A stretch of 64,000 nucleotides of DNA from Caenorhabditis remanei (Eukaryota; Nematoda; Chromadorea; Rhabditida; Rhabditidae). Positions 35,210-47,669 of this stretch are shown here, one piece after another. The notes beneath the pieces were generated by a model. The model saw nothing but the letters and a program-made list of their open reading frames with translations, was not told the DNA's origin and searched no databases. A program made the position numbers and the translations under genes. The stretch spans positions 4,648,587 through 4,712,586 of the forward strand of contig NC_071333.1 of assembly GCF_010183535.1 (NCBI RefSeq), given 5' to 3'. How positions within the stretch are numbered: position 1 is the first letter of the stretch; each line of letters opens with the position of its first letter.

Positions 35210-37645
35210 GGGATTTGAAGGTGACCCATGAAAAAGTTGAGTAGGATGAGTCCGGGGAAGTAGAGAAGCTGAAAATTGTACTATTTTAAAGTTTTTCAAG
35301 GTTCGTTGTGATATTAGTGGCGAAAACCAGATCTTGACTATTTCACTAGTTTGTCAGTGTGAATCCACTAGCTTAAGTAAAGCAGCTCCTAAAAAATCGG
35401 AAAAGTGTTCATTATTTCGTTGGGACTGCACATTTTTTGTTGCTTACCGTAATATACGCTCATGGAATTTTTTTTGAATTCGTAGTTTGGATATAGATAA
35501 AACATTCTTCTTTCCAGCAAAATCAAAGCTCTGACAAAGGAAGTTATGCTACCTTCAATTTGATTGTTCAAAACAATTTATTCGAAATTCAGATTTTTTA
35601 CTATCTATCAAACAAAATCCTGATAAAGTTTAGAAACTTGTTTTTCACAATTTTTCACCTCGTCAGTCAGAAGTTTTCACGAAAAACCTCGCACACGTAT
35701 AAAATTGAAAAGCATACTTGCAAACCGGGCCGGCCCGTAACTCGCTTCAAACTCAATGTTACGGGCTGAAGAATATACCAAAATGTAGATCTTGACGAGT
35801 TCTATGTCCGTGACCTATTACGTGCCGGATGGCGGATTGGTACTGCGCCGCGGGCCTCGGGCCGGGCAAGAATGGCTTCTTTTGCCATTTTGAAGTTTTT
35901 TGGCACTTTTTCCGACCGATACACATTCAGTCTAAAATAGCATAGAATATATGTCTCCTGGGGGCCACTGTATTTATACTACCCAGCAAAAAGTGGGCGT
36001 GTCTCTTATAAGGATCGGAGACTCCTCCTACACCAAGCTAATCATTTCCTAAATATCCCATTTTTTGAATTTATGGAAGGTAAAACCTGGAGGATTAAGT
36101 AATTGGTGAGGGGATTATCCTAGACGCACCCATCTGGCGGGTAGAACAGAGGTATTTAAAAAAAAGGGGATGGAATAGGAGACTGGTCGGTTCGGATTAT
36201 GTAATCTCACCCTCGTGGAATTGAGCCGGTAATTGGTTGGCTCAATAGGAATATTCAAACGATACAGTATCCCATAATGATATCTGCAGTATTCCTAGCT
36301 TGTCCAAGAAGAGTCAGCAAGATAAAGGCGCGGGTATTTTGTCTCCCAATGTTAAAATTTCAAATTTTTTGAATTTTTTTCGCGAAAAAGTCAAGTTTTC
36401 GAGTAACAATTAAAATTAGAAAAAATCATGAGAAATTATCAGAAATATTCACGTTACCCTTTCGGGCCGGGTCGGGCTATCAAAATCTTCCAAGACCGTC
36501 CCGGGTCTTCGGGCCTTTCATTTTGATCCTCAACCATCTCTCGTCACACTTCCGCCTCGTTATCTCGGCAAGAACATGCATATCGAGGAGTCCTTGGCTC
36601 AACTTTGAGTGGTCCCTAAATCATTTTTCATTCAATTCAAAATTGTTCATTTTTTGTAAATTTTGAAGGTATGGAACACGGTCGAAAATTGTCCCAGAGT
36701 GCCAAATTTTTCAAAGTATGCAAATTAAATTTAGTGCTTTATTTTTGTAGTTGACACTGTTTTAATAGCTCCGCCCACTTTTGAGATATACAGCTTCGAA
36801 GATTTATTAGGACAGATTACGCAATTTAAGAAGAGGGGCCGAGAAGCGATAGAGTGTGGGATCTCTCCGTTTTCACCTAGAAATGTTTATAATCGTTAGA
36901 ACCGCCTTAAATTTTTGAAACCTTAAAACTCAAATTATGAGAGTTATAGAAATTTAAATTTTCAACAAAACAAATTCAAACATTTTTTTAAATTCTCACA
37001 AACTTATTTTCCGTTTTCTTTTTTTATACTTTGCATTATTGTGTTCAAAATTGGGCACACCTTCAACGCGCAGGATGGAAGAAAAAGATGGAAAGCCTCT
37101 AGACCATGGAAAGAATATCTTTCTCTTTGTCGGTATGTCCGGATGTCTGTCTATTTGTTCGGATGTCGATTAGAATGTGATCTGCAGAAAAGAGATAACG
37201 GCTGGTGTGCCTTTGGCGCGCTCTAACAAAGGGAAAGACGGCGAAAGAATCCAGTAAATACTGAACCACATAAACTTATCAGACTTGCAACGGGCCGTGC
37301 CGGAATTAAAACTTCTCCGGACCGGCCCGGCCCGGCCCGTTTTTTTGACCCTCAGTGAGTTGTCGAGTCATAGAATGACAGTTATAATCAGGATTAGTGA
37401 AAAAAAAGGCTTAGTAAAAAAACAAAATAATCAGGATTAGTTTTAAAAAAACAATGCAGTGATATCTGAGATTTTTGAAAAATTGTTTCATATTTTAAAT
37501 TTGTTGAAAAATTGTAATCTGAAATTTTATTTTAAAAAAATATTTTTAAATAAATAAATAAATAAAAACAATTCTCAAATTTTTCCGTCATTTTTGCCAA
37601 TTTTTTGCAATCTCTCTTTCTCTCTCTCTCTCTCTATCTGCAAAT
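35210..37645. other. Intergenic, GC-rich repeat fragments
   Basis: No gene is recognised. There is a small hairpin near 35728-35764 (CCCGTAAC...GTTACGGG), several GGGCCGG motifs (35850, 36465-36520, 37290-37340), one arm of the hairpin repeat found at 16018 (near 36755), and CT-rich simple sequence at 37612-37636. Confidence 0.5.
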
Positions 37646-37651
37646 CAATGT

Positions 37652-38204
37652 ATGACCTCAGAGGGCCTTCGAAAAAGGCCCAAAAAAGCCTTGTCCTATT
37701 GCGAGACGCTTGACAAAGATGTTCACCGGTTGTTTACGTGAGTGGAGAAACGCAACCCTCCGAAAGGTAGAGATTCACGAAAAATATGTTTTCAATCTAG
37801 TTTTATAGGTGGTCTTTTGACGAAAAACAATGGTTCCTAGGATTAATTGATGGAAACAGTGCGCCGGACGCGTTCGTGATACATGGAACTAACAAAAATT
37901 TGCAGGTTAGTTTATACATGCAAAGTTTTAGTCGTATTATATTTTCAGCTTGTCCTCACTGACGTCAAAAGTATGGCTAATCACAAATCCAACTATTTCC
38001 ACAAATATGGAGTGAAATCACCGAACCAGACAATGTTTGATATCTTGCCTGGAAACGTTCTTGCCACAGGCTGTGCCACAGGAATCATGATGCAGTCTGC
38101 TCAATTTGAGTGAGTTTCAAAGAAAAAACAGCAGAATTAACTCAATGTAACTTTCAGCGTGGATAACTGCAAAAATCACTCCGAGAAGCTGAGAGAAGCG
38201 TGCC
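37652..38204 (+). CDS. Unrecognised gene or gene fragment
   Basis: Exons 37652-37737, 37809-37905, 37949-38109 and 38158-38204 join in phase with GT-AG borders and give about 130 residues starting MTSEGLRKRPKKALSYCETL and containing FDEKQWFLGLIDG, FVIHGTNKNLQLVLTDVKS, ILPGNVLATGCATGIMMQSA and CKNHSEKLREAC. The hydrophilic start and scattered Cys do not match a family I know, and no signal peptide or membrane helix is seen. After 38204 a GTAAAGC donor may lead to another exon; otherwise the frame reads into a low-complexity, Phe/Ser-rich stretch. Phase agreement across four exons is the main evidence that it is coding. Confidence 0.5.
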
Positions 38205-38639
38205 GTAAAGCGAAGAGTCCTTCTTCCTCCTTCGCTGCCCATCCCCTCTTCCCATTTTCTCTCCTCCACTCTCTATCCTTTTCCTGCGTCTCGCGCCGCG
38301 CAGCACTATTTTTTTCCTTTCTTTGGGTGGGCCACGTTGAGATTGACCAGTTTTTGTATATGGTGGTGTTGTTGAAGTAGTGAAGAGTTCAAAAATCCTA
38401 CAGAAGTTTACAAAGACTGCTTACAACAAAAATGTGTTCCTGAATCCGTTTTTCAATAGTATACGTGAAAAAGTCTAGCGCTAACCACATTTTAAGCCGG
38501 TATCAACGGTTAACGTTGCGAGAAAATAGTCAACTCACAACATTTAGCTCTAGCTTTGCTCTATGAAACAATACGAGAGCCGTCATGATTGAACAACACC
38601 AGAGTACACGCATTTAAAACCTGAAAAACATCTCCTCTG

Positions 38640-39690
38640 GGTTCTCCCTCAAGTCTTGGAATCCCTGTTTGTCCGTGTCTTCCTCACACGCGTAGAAAAC
38701 TGCCCTCTCCACGTTTTTTTTTAGGAATTCTGTTGTACACTGGGTGTCCCTTGACTCCTGGGAACCCTGACAGAGCAGCGTCTCCTCAAAATAAATCAAT
38801 AAAAAGTGTAAATAGGGAATATAGATATCAACCTTAAATCCTGGTGCTCATTTTAGTCCTGGAAGTCACTCGAATCCGTCCTTTTCGTGAAGATCAGGTG
38901 TTACTGGTGATCCGACTGGTTCTGGAACTGATTGTCCTGGTTGTCCTAGAAATACTGGTAGTTCAGATTGTTCTTTCTCTTGGCAAATTCTGAAAGATCT
39001 TCTTGTCCTCGCCGTCTTGGATATCTATATTCTCCCAGAAATATATTATTTATTTGTGTGTTACCTTCAATCCTAAGGTACCTGGATGCCCGTCATATCC
39101 AGGGAATACTAGGGATTCTTTGAGTCCTGGAAAAAACTTCCGAGATCTCCCTTCATTCCTGGAACTCTTAGGAGTCTATCACCGTCTGCAAGTCCATTTT
39201 GTCCTGGATATTCTGCTTTTCCCTTGAATCCTGGATCTCCTGGGAGTCCAGATGATTCCCCTCCTTCACGGAGATTTGGCTGACCTGTAAGACCGACTTC
39301 TTTGTTTTGTCCATCTGTAGTTGGTCCGTCTTCTTCTTTCTCTCCTGGAAATCCGTTGAATCCGCGGTATCTGATAAGGCGAGCCTGGAGTGCAATTGTG
39401 AATTTTCTCCACTCTCGGGGTTCTTCTTAGACAGCTGTCGGATCCAAGGATCTACTAGCACAAGACTGAGCTATCCGCCTGGTTCCTTGCGACCGTCCCT
39501 TCTGTCATCAACTTTGCAGTCTCAAAAAGGGGGAGCTAGTGGTCCTGGAACTCCTGGGAGTCCTGGATGTGTTTCTGGTCTTGGAAATCCTGTGTGCACC
39601 TCCTAGATTCGAACTTGTGAATCCAGACAACCCTGGTGAGGTTAAACTTTTTATTTCGACAATTTTAACAGAGAGGACGGGAAGTGACAT
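38640..39690 (-). pseudogene. Decayed cuticle-collagen-like gene
   Basis: On the minus strand several frames contain Gly-X-Y runs: SPGLSGF near 39650, HPGLPGVPGPLAP near 39540, GFNGFPGEKEEDGPTTDGQN near 39330, GLPGDPGFKGKAEYPGQNG near 39220, GYDGHPGTLGLK near 39080, and GQTGIPRLEGEPRGD near 38650. The runs are separated by frame changes and stops, and no intact N-terminal domain is seen. Triple-helix collagens of this kind build the nematode cuticle. This copy is clearly degenerate. Confidence 0.7.
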
Positions 39691-40444
39691 GTTTGCCCAG
39701 AATCTCGGGTTGCCGCCAACTGTGAGTATTAATTGAAGAGAAATCAGCTTTTCTATAACTAGGATGATAACCGAAAAGCTTCTGTTCTAATGATTCTTAA
39801 GTTTCAATGTTTCAGATTTTGGAAATGCTCCAACCTTTCTATCAACAATATCTAAAGTTGGTAGGGAAGAGATTGAAAGACACCAACACACTGAGATGTC
39901 CAGACCTGACAAAGCGTACAGTAACCATTCTCTTAGGAATTTCTAGTCCTGTAGAGTCTAAACATCTGTCTTGACCATTAGCAATGAATTTAGCTATTTT
40001 TCTTGTTCATTCCTTTGTATAATAAGAGTAATGATTTGATTTTTTGTTGTCCAAGTACAAGTATTAAACGAGTTTGACCAATTCTGAATGAATCTACTCT
40101 GACTTTCGATATTCGCGTTATGAAATGTGTGCTACTGGCATTTTTTCATACAATAGGAATTAAAGTCCTGCTTGTAATGTAATATTCATTGCGAGCCAAA
40201 TGTGAAAATCTAAAAAGCTTGAAACGTTTTGAAATTCTTCTCTGAACATCACCTTTACAAACTTTCTAGTGATCCTCAGGTTTCTTCCATCCTGACCTCT
40301 GTTAGAAATAACAATGAAAATTTGATGGATGAGAAATATTGGCTAATTACATCCAACTACGACTATCTAAGTCCTGATCACGCTAATTGTACTGTGGTAA
40401 GAGGGGTGTTTGTTGACATAACGGGGGAAATGAGAGAGATTTAG
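39608..40444 (+). other. Possible exons of an unrecognised gene
   Basis: On the plus strand FELVNPDNPGEVKLFISTIL (39608 on) can be spliced at |GTGAGT (39722) to a TTTCAG-preceded segment starting ILEMLQPFYQQYLKLV (39816 on), and an isolated open stretch occurs at 40229-40444. The first part overlaps the collagen relic on the other strand. Coding status is unproven. Confidence 0.25.
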
Positions 40445-40657
40445 GGTGATTCATCAAATTCACTGTTGTTCTCTCACCTGTCACCTGTTGTGGGAAAATG
40501 AGATGATAGACTAGCAATGACTCTTTCTCCTCCGTTATTTTCGTATTTTTATTGATTTCACCGCAATTTTCCCTTCGTTATTTGAAAATTCTCCCGCTTT
40601 CCTTCATTTCTATTTTATTTCATTTTCAGACATCAACAAACTGGCATTCTTGTAACC

Positions 40658-41631
40658 ATGTCAACCATACCTGACTTTCATGAGCTTTCAAAAACTCAAT
40701 ACATGCTGTTTCGGGATGCTAAACATCCGCAACTAGCGGAACAGTACCCTGATTCGACCGATGAAGAGCTTGTTGAACTCGTAGCGTCCTTTTGGGAGAA
40801 AGCGACACCGGAGAAAAAAGCATTTTATTCAAGTGAAGCAGCTCGACTCAAAGCCCTACAGAAAAAATTTTACGGGCATCTCAAGCGTCCACGTAGCGCA
40901 TATACAATTTGGTCTAACGAAAATTGTATTGATTTGTTCAACCAAAACCCTACTGCAAATGCTCGTGTTATTACGAAAAAGTTAGGAATCATGTGGAATG
41001 ACATGAGTGATGAAGAAAAAACTCCATATTTTCAACAAGAAGAGATGGAAAAAGCAGTGTTCGAGGCAGCTGTGGAAAGTATAAAGAACAATAACAAGAC
41101 CGAAGAAAAACAGCCGATCAAAGGCCCTAAAACTTCATACAATATTTTCTATAGTTTCAAGAAAAACGAACTGGAAAAGGAAAATTTGAGCATCGAAAAA
41201 GCGAAGATGGCTGAAGAAATAAACAAAACATGGAGAAATATGTCTGATGCCGAGAAAGCGCCGTTCCGAGTTCAAGCGATGCAGTTGAAAATAGAGAATA
41301 ATAAAGTGAGTTGTAATATTCTAAATCTCTGTTTTTCATATTTGAAAGATTTCAGATTTCTGCAAATCAAAACTACCAATCACTTCGAATGGCGAGGAAG
41401 AGAAAAGCTGATGTAGCTAATCAAGAGGCTATCACTCTATCGCCATCGCTTTCGACTGATTCAGAAGTTGAAAGAGAGGACAACCAAACTCCATCTGTCC
41501 GTTTGTTGGAATGCTCATTTTCCAATTTGGGAATTGATGACGGCGAATTGGAGCAGTTGGAAAACATTGAACCAACAGTCAAAATGCCTGATGATTTTCC
41601 ATGGGAAAAGGTAATTGAGAGTATTCTTTAG
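40658..41631 (+). CDS. Protein with three HMG boxes
   Basis: Two exons (40658-41305, 41356-41631) give 307 residues. Three HMG-box modules follow one another: residues ~10-68 (divergent), ~74-136 (RPRSAYTIWSNEN...MWNDMSDEEKTPYFQQEE) and ~153-212 (GPKTSYNIFYSFKK...TWRNMSDAEKAPFRVQA). Boxes 2 and 3 show the typical aromatic, basic and W...M(S/D)..EK.PF pattern. HMG boxes bend DNA, so the protein is probably nuclear or mitochondrial chromatin-associated. A basic ARKRKA motif and an acidic C-terminal region (SEVERED, DDGELEQLE) follow. A TTTTCAG acceptor lies about 27 bases before the ATG, consistent with trans-splicing. A donor (AAG|GTAATT) near 41611 could extend the gene past the TAG; both endings are possible. 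Confidence 0.85.
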
Positions 41632-41639
41632 TAAACTCT

Positions 41640-43850
41640 CTCTAATTTCTATGAGCGTGTTATAAGCCTATTTTTTGATTACCTACAGTAATGGTCATGA
41701 TTCTAACAATTTAGCTGTCAAAGTGAAAATTTCCGACTTTGAGAGTGCGTCATATATTACTGATTGTCCCGTCAAGTAAAAATTTTATGGATAGGTAGGT
41801 CAGATCAATAGCAGAACTCGATTTTTGTAGTTGTTATCTTTTTTGTACCGTCACCCTCTAGCAAGTTATGCATCGGCAAACTAATTTCAACTTGCTAGGA
41901 AGTGGTCGTACAAGATGTGGCCAAATATCGAGTTCTACTTTTGATCTGAATAAAACATTAAAAGAAAGTTTACTTTATGCAGCAGTCAGTGATACAATAA
42001 CACATTCTCAATGTTGGACATTTTTAAGTTAAAACGGCCAAAGGTGTTAGAATTATCGCTATTACTGTATCTGAAATAATTTGAAAAAAGTTCATTGATT
42101 TGCTGTTGTAACTGTTTTTTGTGTTCTCGCATATTATTTTATCAATAAAGCATTTTGAAAGGTTTTTTTTAGCTCTAGACCTCTCTAAATAATTGTGGAA
42201 AAGAAATCAGTAACATTGTTACCACAATGACCGATTGGCCAAAGCGTCAAAAGTACGAGCAAATATATTGCGATTTTTTAAGCTTCTTTTCAAGACAAAA
42301 ACCGAGCTGCAGTAGATAAATACTCAAAAACTACTCTTTTTAAATTAGTGAAGTAAAAATCTGGCCATAGTAAACAAAAAACTTTCAGTCTTGATACTTC
42401 TCTTTGGGTATCTATTCAACCACAGTCTTGTTGCATATTTCAATTAATCTTGATTCTTTGTATAACTTTCTGATTTTTCAAACCAGAATCTTAAAATCAT
42501 AATCACTCCGGATTACTATATCCAGAGACTTTGGCAGTTTTTTAATCGTGTTTTGAAAATCAGAAGTTTTTGTTAATCCAGATCTATGAAACAGAAAACC
42601 ACTTCACGCACTGACGTTCTGTCTGTGTGTCGTTTTATCCGAATGTCTTATTTGTTCACGATAATGTCAAAACAAAGGAAAGAGAAGGTTCCACAGTCGC
42701 CGTTATCTCCGCTTGCACTGACATGCTAATTGTGTCTGTCTGTGTGTCGTTTCATCCGGATGTCCTATTTTTGGGGGAAAACCTAAACAAACTATGTTGT
42801 ATAGAAATTCAGTCGCTTTGGCTCGCCTGTCTAATGTCTAATCATTGTTTTTCTTCAACCTTGACGGGTTTTCAGTGATATTTATTTGGTTGACCCAAAC
42901 GGTCCTTCTTACTGTATCTTCAATGTTGTTACAATACCCAAGCAGATGTTTTCAACCTATCCTCCATGAAGAAGAAGATAATTAGTCCAGTCTCTTCCCA
43001 ACGTTCCTTATTGCTTTCTATCCGACCTTTTCTACGTCATCTATTTGTACAGGAGAAATATCACACAAAACAAGGAAGCGCCAGAGAAATAGACGGCGTT
43101 CGAATGTAGGTCACAGTGAGCAAGAAGAAAAGAGACTACGTTGTGTGTGTCCAGTATCCGCTACCGACAGCGTCTTCCCTTGATGCCATAGCGATAGTGT
43201 TAGTGTACTCACGGACACACATGTGGACTTGGAGTTCGTCTCATCTTTTTCGTATCTTCATCTCGATGCGCTATTTCTAATGTCTCTCATCTGGACCACA
43301 TCATTTGTGAAGAAGATAGGTAGTAGGCAGCAATTCGACGGCTTATCCTGTTCACACAGAACGAAGACACTTGTGTCAATTAGTACCACAAATAGCACTC
43401 ACTTTCTGTTTTTCTTAAACAACCAGAAGATTGTCGAAAATCACACAAAGGCGACCGCTAACTCAACAAAACATAAAAATTATGATAATCAAATGTAAAA
43501 ACTGGATTTTGAAAAAACATCATATCAAATTCTTCATCCAGAATTTTTTATGAGGTAGCCCATACCAGTGTTAAATATATTGCTAACTCCTCAATTCATG
43601 GCATTTCTGATTGATTTCTAGATTTTCCTATTGAATGCATAATCGACAAATAGGCATTTCTCTTTTTCTCTACGTCTCTCGTTGGCAATTCAGTGCGGCG
43701 ATAGTGTGCCCGGCTTGCGTTCTGGAGGCCGCCTATATCGATGGTATTCGGAGCCAAAATTTTCATCGATTTCCGTTTCATTCTCTGATTTGTTCAAGTT
43801 TTCAAGTATAAAAATTAACTTTAAGAGTTAAAATTATTGTCTACATCATC
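41640..43850. other. Intergenic, no gene recognised
   Basis: Two imperfect copies of a TCTGTGTGTCGTTTxATCCG-type segment occur near 42620 and 42740. Otherwise the sequence is AT-rich without coding chains. Confidence 0.45.
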
Positions 43851-43859
43851 TTCCTTGAA

Positions 43860-45700
43860 AACTGACTGAGGAAGCAGGGAATTGCTGGATTCAAGTCGAA
43901 AATTATTCCCCTTTGCGACTAGCACAATTGAAGATCAAACAGAAGATCTGGCCAAAAATACAATACGTCTGAAGATAAGTCATTATTCAGTTACTACCTT
44001 TTTTCAGTCAAAACTATGTGAAACTTCCGGAGTATTTGCGCCCGTGTTACGATAAGATTATTCGCTAAGCACGGATTGCGAAATACTAAAGATGATATCT
44101 ATGTTTTGATAGTTCTAACTGAAAATATGTAGTATTTAATTCTGAATTTTGTTGAAAAATTGGATAATTTGCAGAAAGAAAAGAATAACCTTCAAAAATA
44201 AACAGCGTCTACTGGAAACAAAAACAGGATTTGGCTGCTCAGTTAAAAAAAGTATCTTTGAAAGCAAAGAATATATCTAAAGAAGCCGAAACAAGCACGA
44301 AATCCCTGGAATGTTGGCATGACGAGCATGTGTAGCTGACGTGAAAGTGAGATTTTCTGTGTTTTAACTTTCTCAAATCGATTTTTCAGAATTCTGATTA
44401 TTGAACTTCAAGGACACCAAGAAACACAACATCTGGAATTTTGAGACGGCCTTCACTGCAACGCTCTCCTCTCCAGTTCGAGAAGTAGATGAGAACAACC
44501 AATCAAACACAGAGATTAAGAAAAAAAACAAATGTCTTGCTTGAAAAACTCACTGAAAATGCAGGAAATCGCTGAGCTCAAGTCAGCAACAAGGCTTCTT
44601 TCTCTTCTCAACTTGCACGATTGAATATCGAACAGAAGATCTGCCCAAAATACAATACGTCTGAAGATAAGTCTTTTTTTAGTTTTTGTTTTTTTTAGTC
44701 AAAATTATGTGAAACTTCTACGTGTTTGCGAACGTGTTACGATAAGATTATTCGCTAAACACGGATTCCCAAATACTAAAAATAATTTCGATGTCTTGAT
44801 AGTTCCAACTGAAAATATACAGCATTTAATTCTAAATTTTGTTGAAAAATTGGATAATTTGCAGGACGAAAAGAAACACCTTCAAAAATAAACAGCGTAT
44901 ACTGGAAAAAAAACAGGATTTGGCTGCGTGTGTACCTCAGTTCAAAAATGTCTTTTCAAATGCAACGATTTTATCTAAAGAAACCGAACCAAGCACGAGA
45001 TCCCTGGATTGTTCGCTTGACAAACATGAGTAGCTGACGTAAAAGTGAGATTATCAGTGTTTTAACTTTCTCAGCTTGATTTTTCAGAATTCGGATGATT
45101 GAATTTCAGGACACCAAGCAACACAAACTCTGGAATTTCAGGACGGCATTTACTGCAATGCTCTCCTCTCCAGTTCGAGATGAAGATGAGAGCAACCAAT
45201 CAAACACAGAGATTGAGAAAAAACGAATGCACGGAGCTTAAAATGTTATCACGGTGAGATTGTTCGCTGTTTTTACTATCTCAATCTGTAAATTTTTTAG
45301 ATCTCGCTAGGCCTACCTCATCCTAACGTCTCCAGGAGTCCCCCAATGCCAAATAGTGATGGAAAACGAAAAACGAATCAAATTGAAGTAGTAAACCAAC
45401 AAATTCCACCCATTCCTAGCAGCAGCATATGACTGAAAATAAGTTTTTTGTATAATTTAGCAAAATTATTGAAGGCAAAGTTACGTCTCCGAAATTTTTG
45501 CGTCCATGTTACGATAAGATCATTCGCTAGACATGGAACCCAAATACTGATGAAAATTACTGTTTTTATTCAATGACTGAAAATAGTATATTTTACATTA
45601 TACAGCCATAATTTAACTGGGATTACTTACAGAACAAACAAAACCGGCAAGAATGGATGGAATTGACTTGAAACCAAAAACTGAATGTCGTGAGTGCGCA
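43860..45700. repeat. Degenerate tandem array of ~0.7 kb gene-like units
   Basis: The motif TTACGATAAGATTATTCGCT recurs at about 44047, 44736 and (one change) 45508, giving periods of roughly 690 and 770 bp. Units share TCTGAAGATAAGTC, TTGTTGAAAAATTGGATAAT, AAACAGCGTxTACTGGAAA and CTCTCCTCTCCAGTTCGAGA. Unit 2 has an open segment encoding a helical, Lys/Gln-rich peptide (IQHLILNFVEKLDNLQDEKK), and unit 1 carries stops in the corresponding frame. The array looks like a tandemly duplicated, decayed gene of unknown family on the plus strand. 45700-46418 has no recognised feature beyond a GC-rich motif. Confidence 0.65.
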
Positions 45701-46419
45701 CTTCGATGGTTGTTAAGGATCTCTTACGAGGCAACACCGGTCATTGGAATCTAGAGAAATAGTGAAGAATCACAACTGCAATCAATGGGTCTTGTCTGCC
45801 TTCCAAGCGGTCTCAATGAACTCAACTACTGTTTCGACTTGAAAGAGAACAGCAGTTGATGTCGACTCTATCCGGACTATAACTTACTTTTATGTTCTAT
45901 TGCATACTTTGTTGGGGGAGCTAATTATACCACATTCCAACAGACATTCGGAAACTTCAGTGGGGAATTCTACGGGCGGAGAACAGTTAGATCCTGAAAT
46001 TTTGAGAAGAATCTTGTGCTGCTGAAAAGTGTGCTTGTGGAAACTTTTTACTTAACGTCTGGCTAGGAGAAAATGAAGCAATTTTTCAGAAACCAAATTC
46101 AGAAATTTGTAGACCAGGCTCGTCCCGTTCGGCCCGGAATTTCAGTACTGAAAAAATACAAACTTTTTTTCGAAGTTTTTTCGATTTAATTGGAAAAAAT
46201 CTTCTCAAGACTTATTCTCTGTGAATCTCAAGCACACTGTTGTACACAAAAACGTCAAACTATTTTTCATTCATCTATATTGAGTAATATGAGCACCCAA
46301 AACCTTCTAAAAATAATAGTACATAATTAATTAGGCTCCGTCAACTATCGGTCAAAAGCCAGCTTGGAAAGCAAGATTTTTAAAAAGGTTTCAAAGTATT
46401 CTTCATGATCGAAGTTTTA

Positions 46420-47664
46420 GGTTGTCCCATAAGTTTTCGAACATTATTGAAATCAAATTTATTCAAAGCCAGAATATTACAAAAATCAAACATAGCGACC
46501 ACCTAAATCCACGACTGTTTGTCATTTAGTAGGTAGAGATTCAATACCTTCCCACCAAAACTCAGGCTGCTTCGAGTCAAAGTACTTCTTCAACCATTTC
46601 TCGACCTCTGACTTTGTTTTGAAGTCCTGGCCTTCAAGAGATCGACGCATGTCGCTGAACAGATTTAAATCCAAAGGAGCGAGATCAGGGCTGTATGGAG
46701 GGTGAGCAAGGACTGTCCAGTGGAATGTAGCCAGGAGAGACTTGGTCGTCTTTGCGGTGTGTGGTCTTGCGTTGTCATGGAGGTAGTGGACTCTATGACC
46801 GTGTAGAGGGGAGGTTTTCAGTTTGGACTTCACCTTTTGTAATTGAGAAGAATAGTAGTCGGCGGTGATATTTTTCCCCTCCGGAAGCAGTTTCCAATAA
46901 AGCACTCCTTGAACAGACCACCAGACGGAGAGCACTATTTTCTTAGGGTGTAACTTCTGTTTGACGACGTCCTCTTGCTGTTTATCAGCATCAACCCACA
47001 GGGCTCTCCTGTGGTGGTTTTCGTATAAGACCCACTTTTTGTCTGACGTAGCCAACTGATCTAGCCAGTTGAAATTAGGATGGTGGGTTAGAAGATGCAG
47101 TGACATGTCCACTCGGCGCTCACAGTCAAAGTTAGACAATTTGTGTGGTATCCATCTTCCCATTTTTTTTACCTTGCCAAGAGCTCCCAGTCCTCTTTCT
47201 ACCGCAGAGTGAGTAGAGCCCATTACTGTTGCCAGTTCACGAATGAAATGAAACGGGTCACTTTCCACTCCCTCCCGTAACTTGTCAATGTCGAACTCCA
47301 CTGGTCTTCTAGAACGTGATTCTTCGGCCAAAGAAAAATCATTATTTTTGAAATGATGGACACAACGGCTAATTATCTGCCGTTGAGGGGCATAATCCTT
47401 ATAAACTTCAACCATACGTTCTTCAATCTCAGTGATCTTGGAGTTAGATAGAAACAATAATAAAATCACATGACGAATATGAAGTCGGTCGGGGACAAAG
47501 ATTGGTGCCTCGTTTATTGAGAGGAGGTAACCAGAAGAAATGAATGTTATTGTTAACACACTCGACGTCTTATATAATGGAAAACATGCACTATTTGGTT
47601 TGATTCTTGCTCTCTATCCTATAGCAGAATAACAAAAGTATGTTCGAAAACTTTTGGGACAACC
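46420..47664 (-). mobile_element. Full-length mariner transposon, intact-looking transposase
   Basis: The 1245 bp element has TA on both sides and inverted ends GGTTGTCCCATAAGTTTTCG / CGAAAACTTTTGGGACAACC. The minus-strand reading frame 46522-47559 encodes up to 345 residues with an N-terminal helix-turn-helix region (HHFKNNDFSLAEESRSRRP), WIPHKLS, and the mariner catalytic blocks TSDKKWVLYE (first Asp), YLHDNARPHTA (second Asp) and YSPDLAPLDLNLF (third Asp), compatible with the DD34D pattern. No stop or frame break is seen. Length, ends and motifs are those of a complete mariner; the true start may be an internal Met. It cuts and pastes into TA dinucleotides. Confidence 0.93.
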
Positions 47665-47669
47665 TAATA

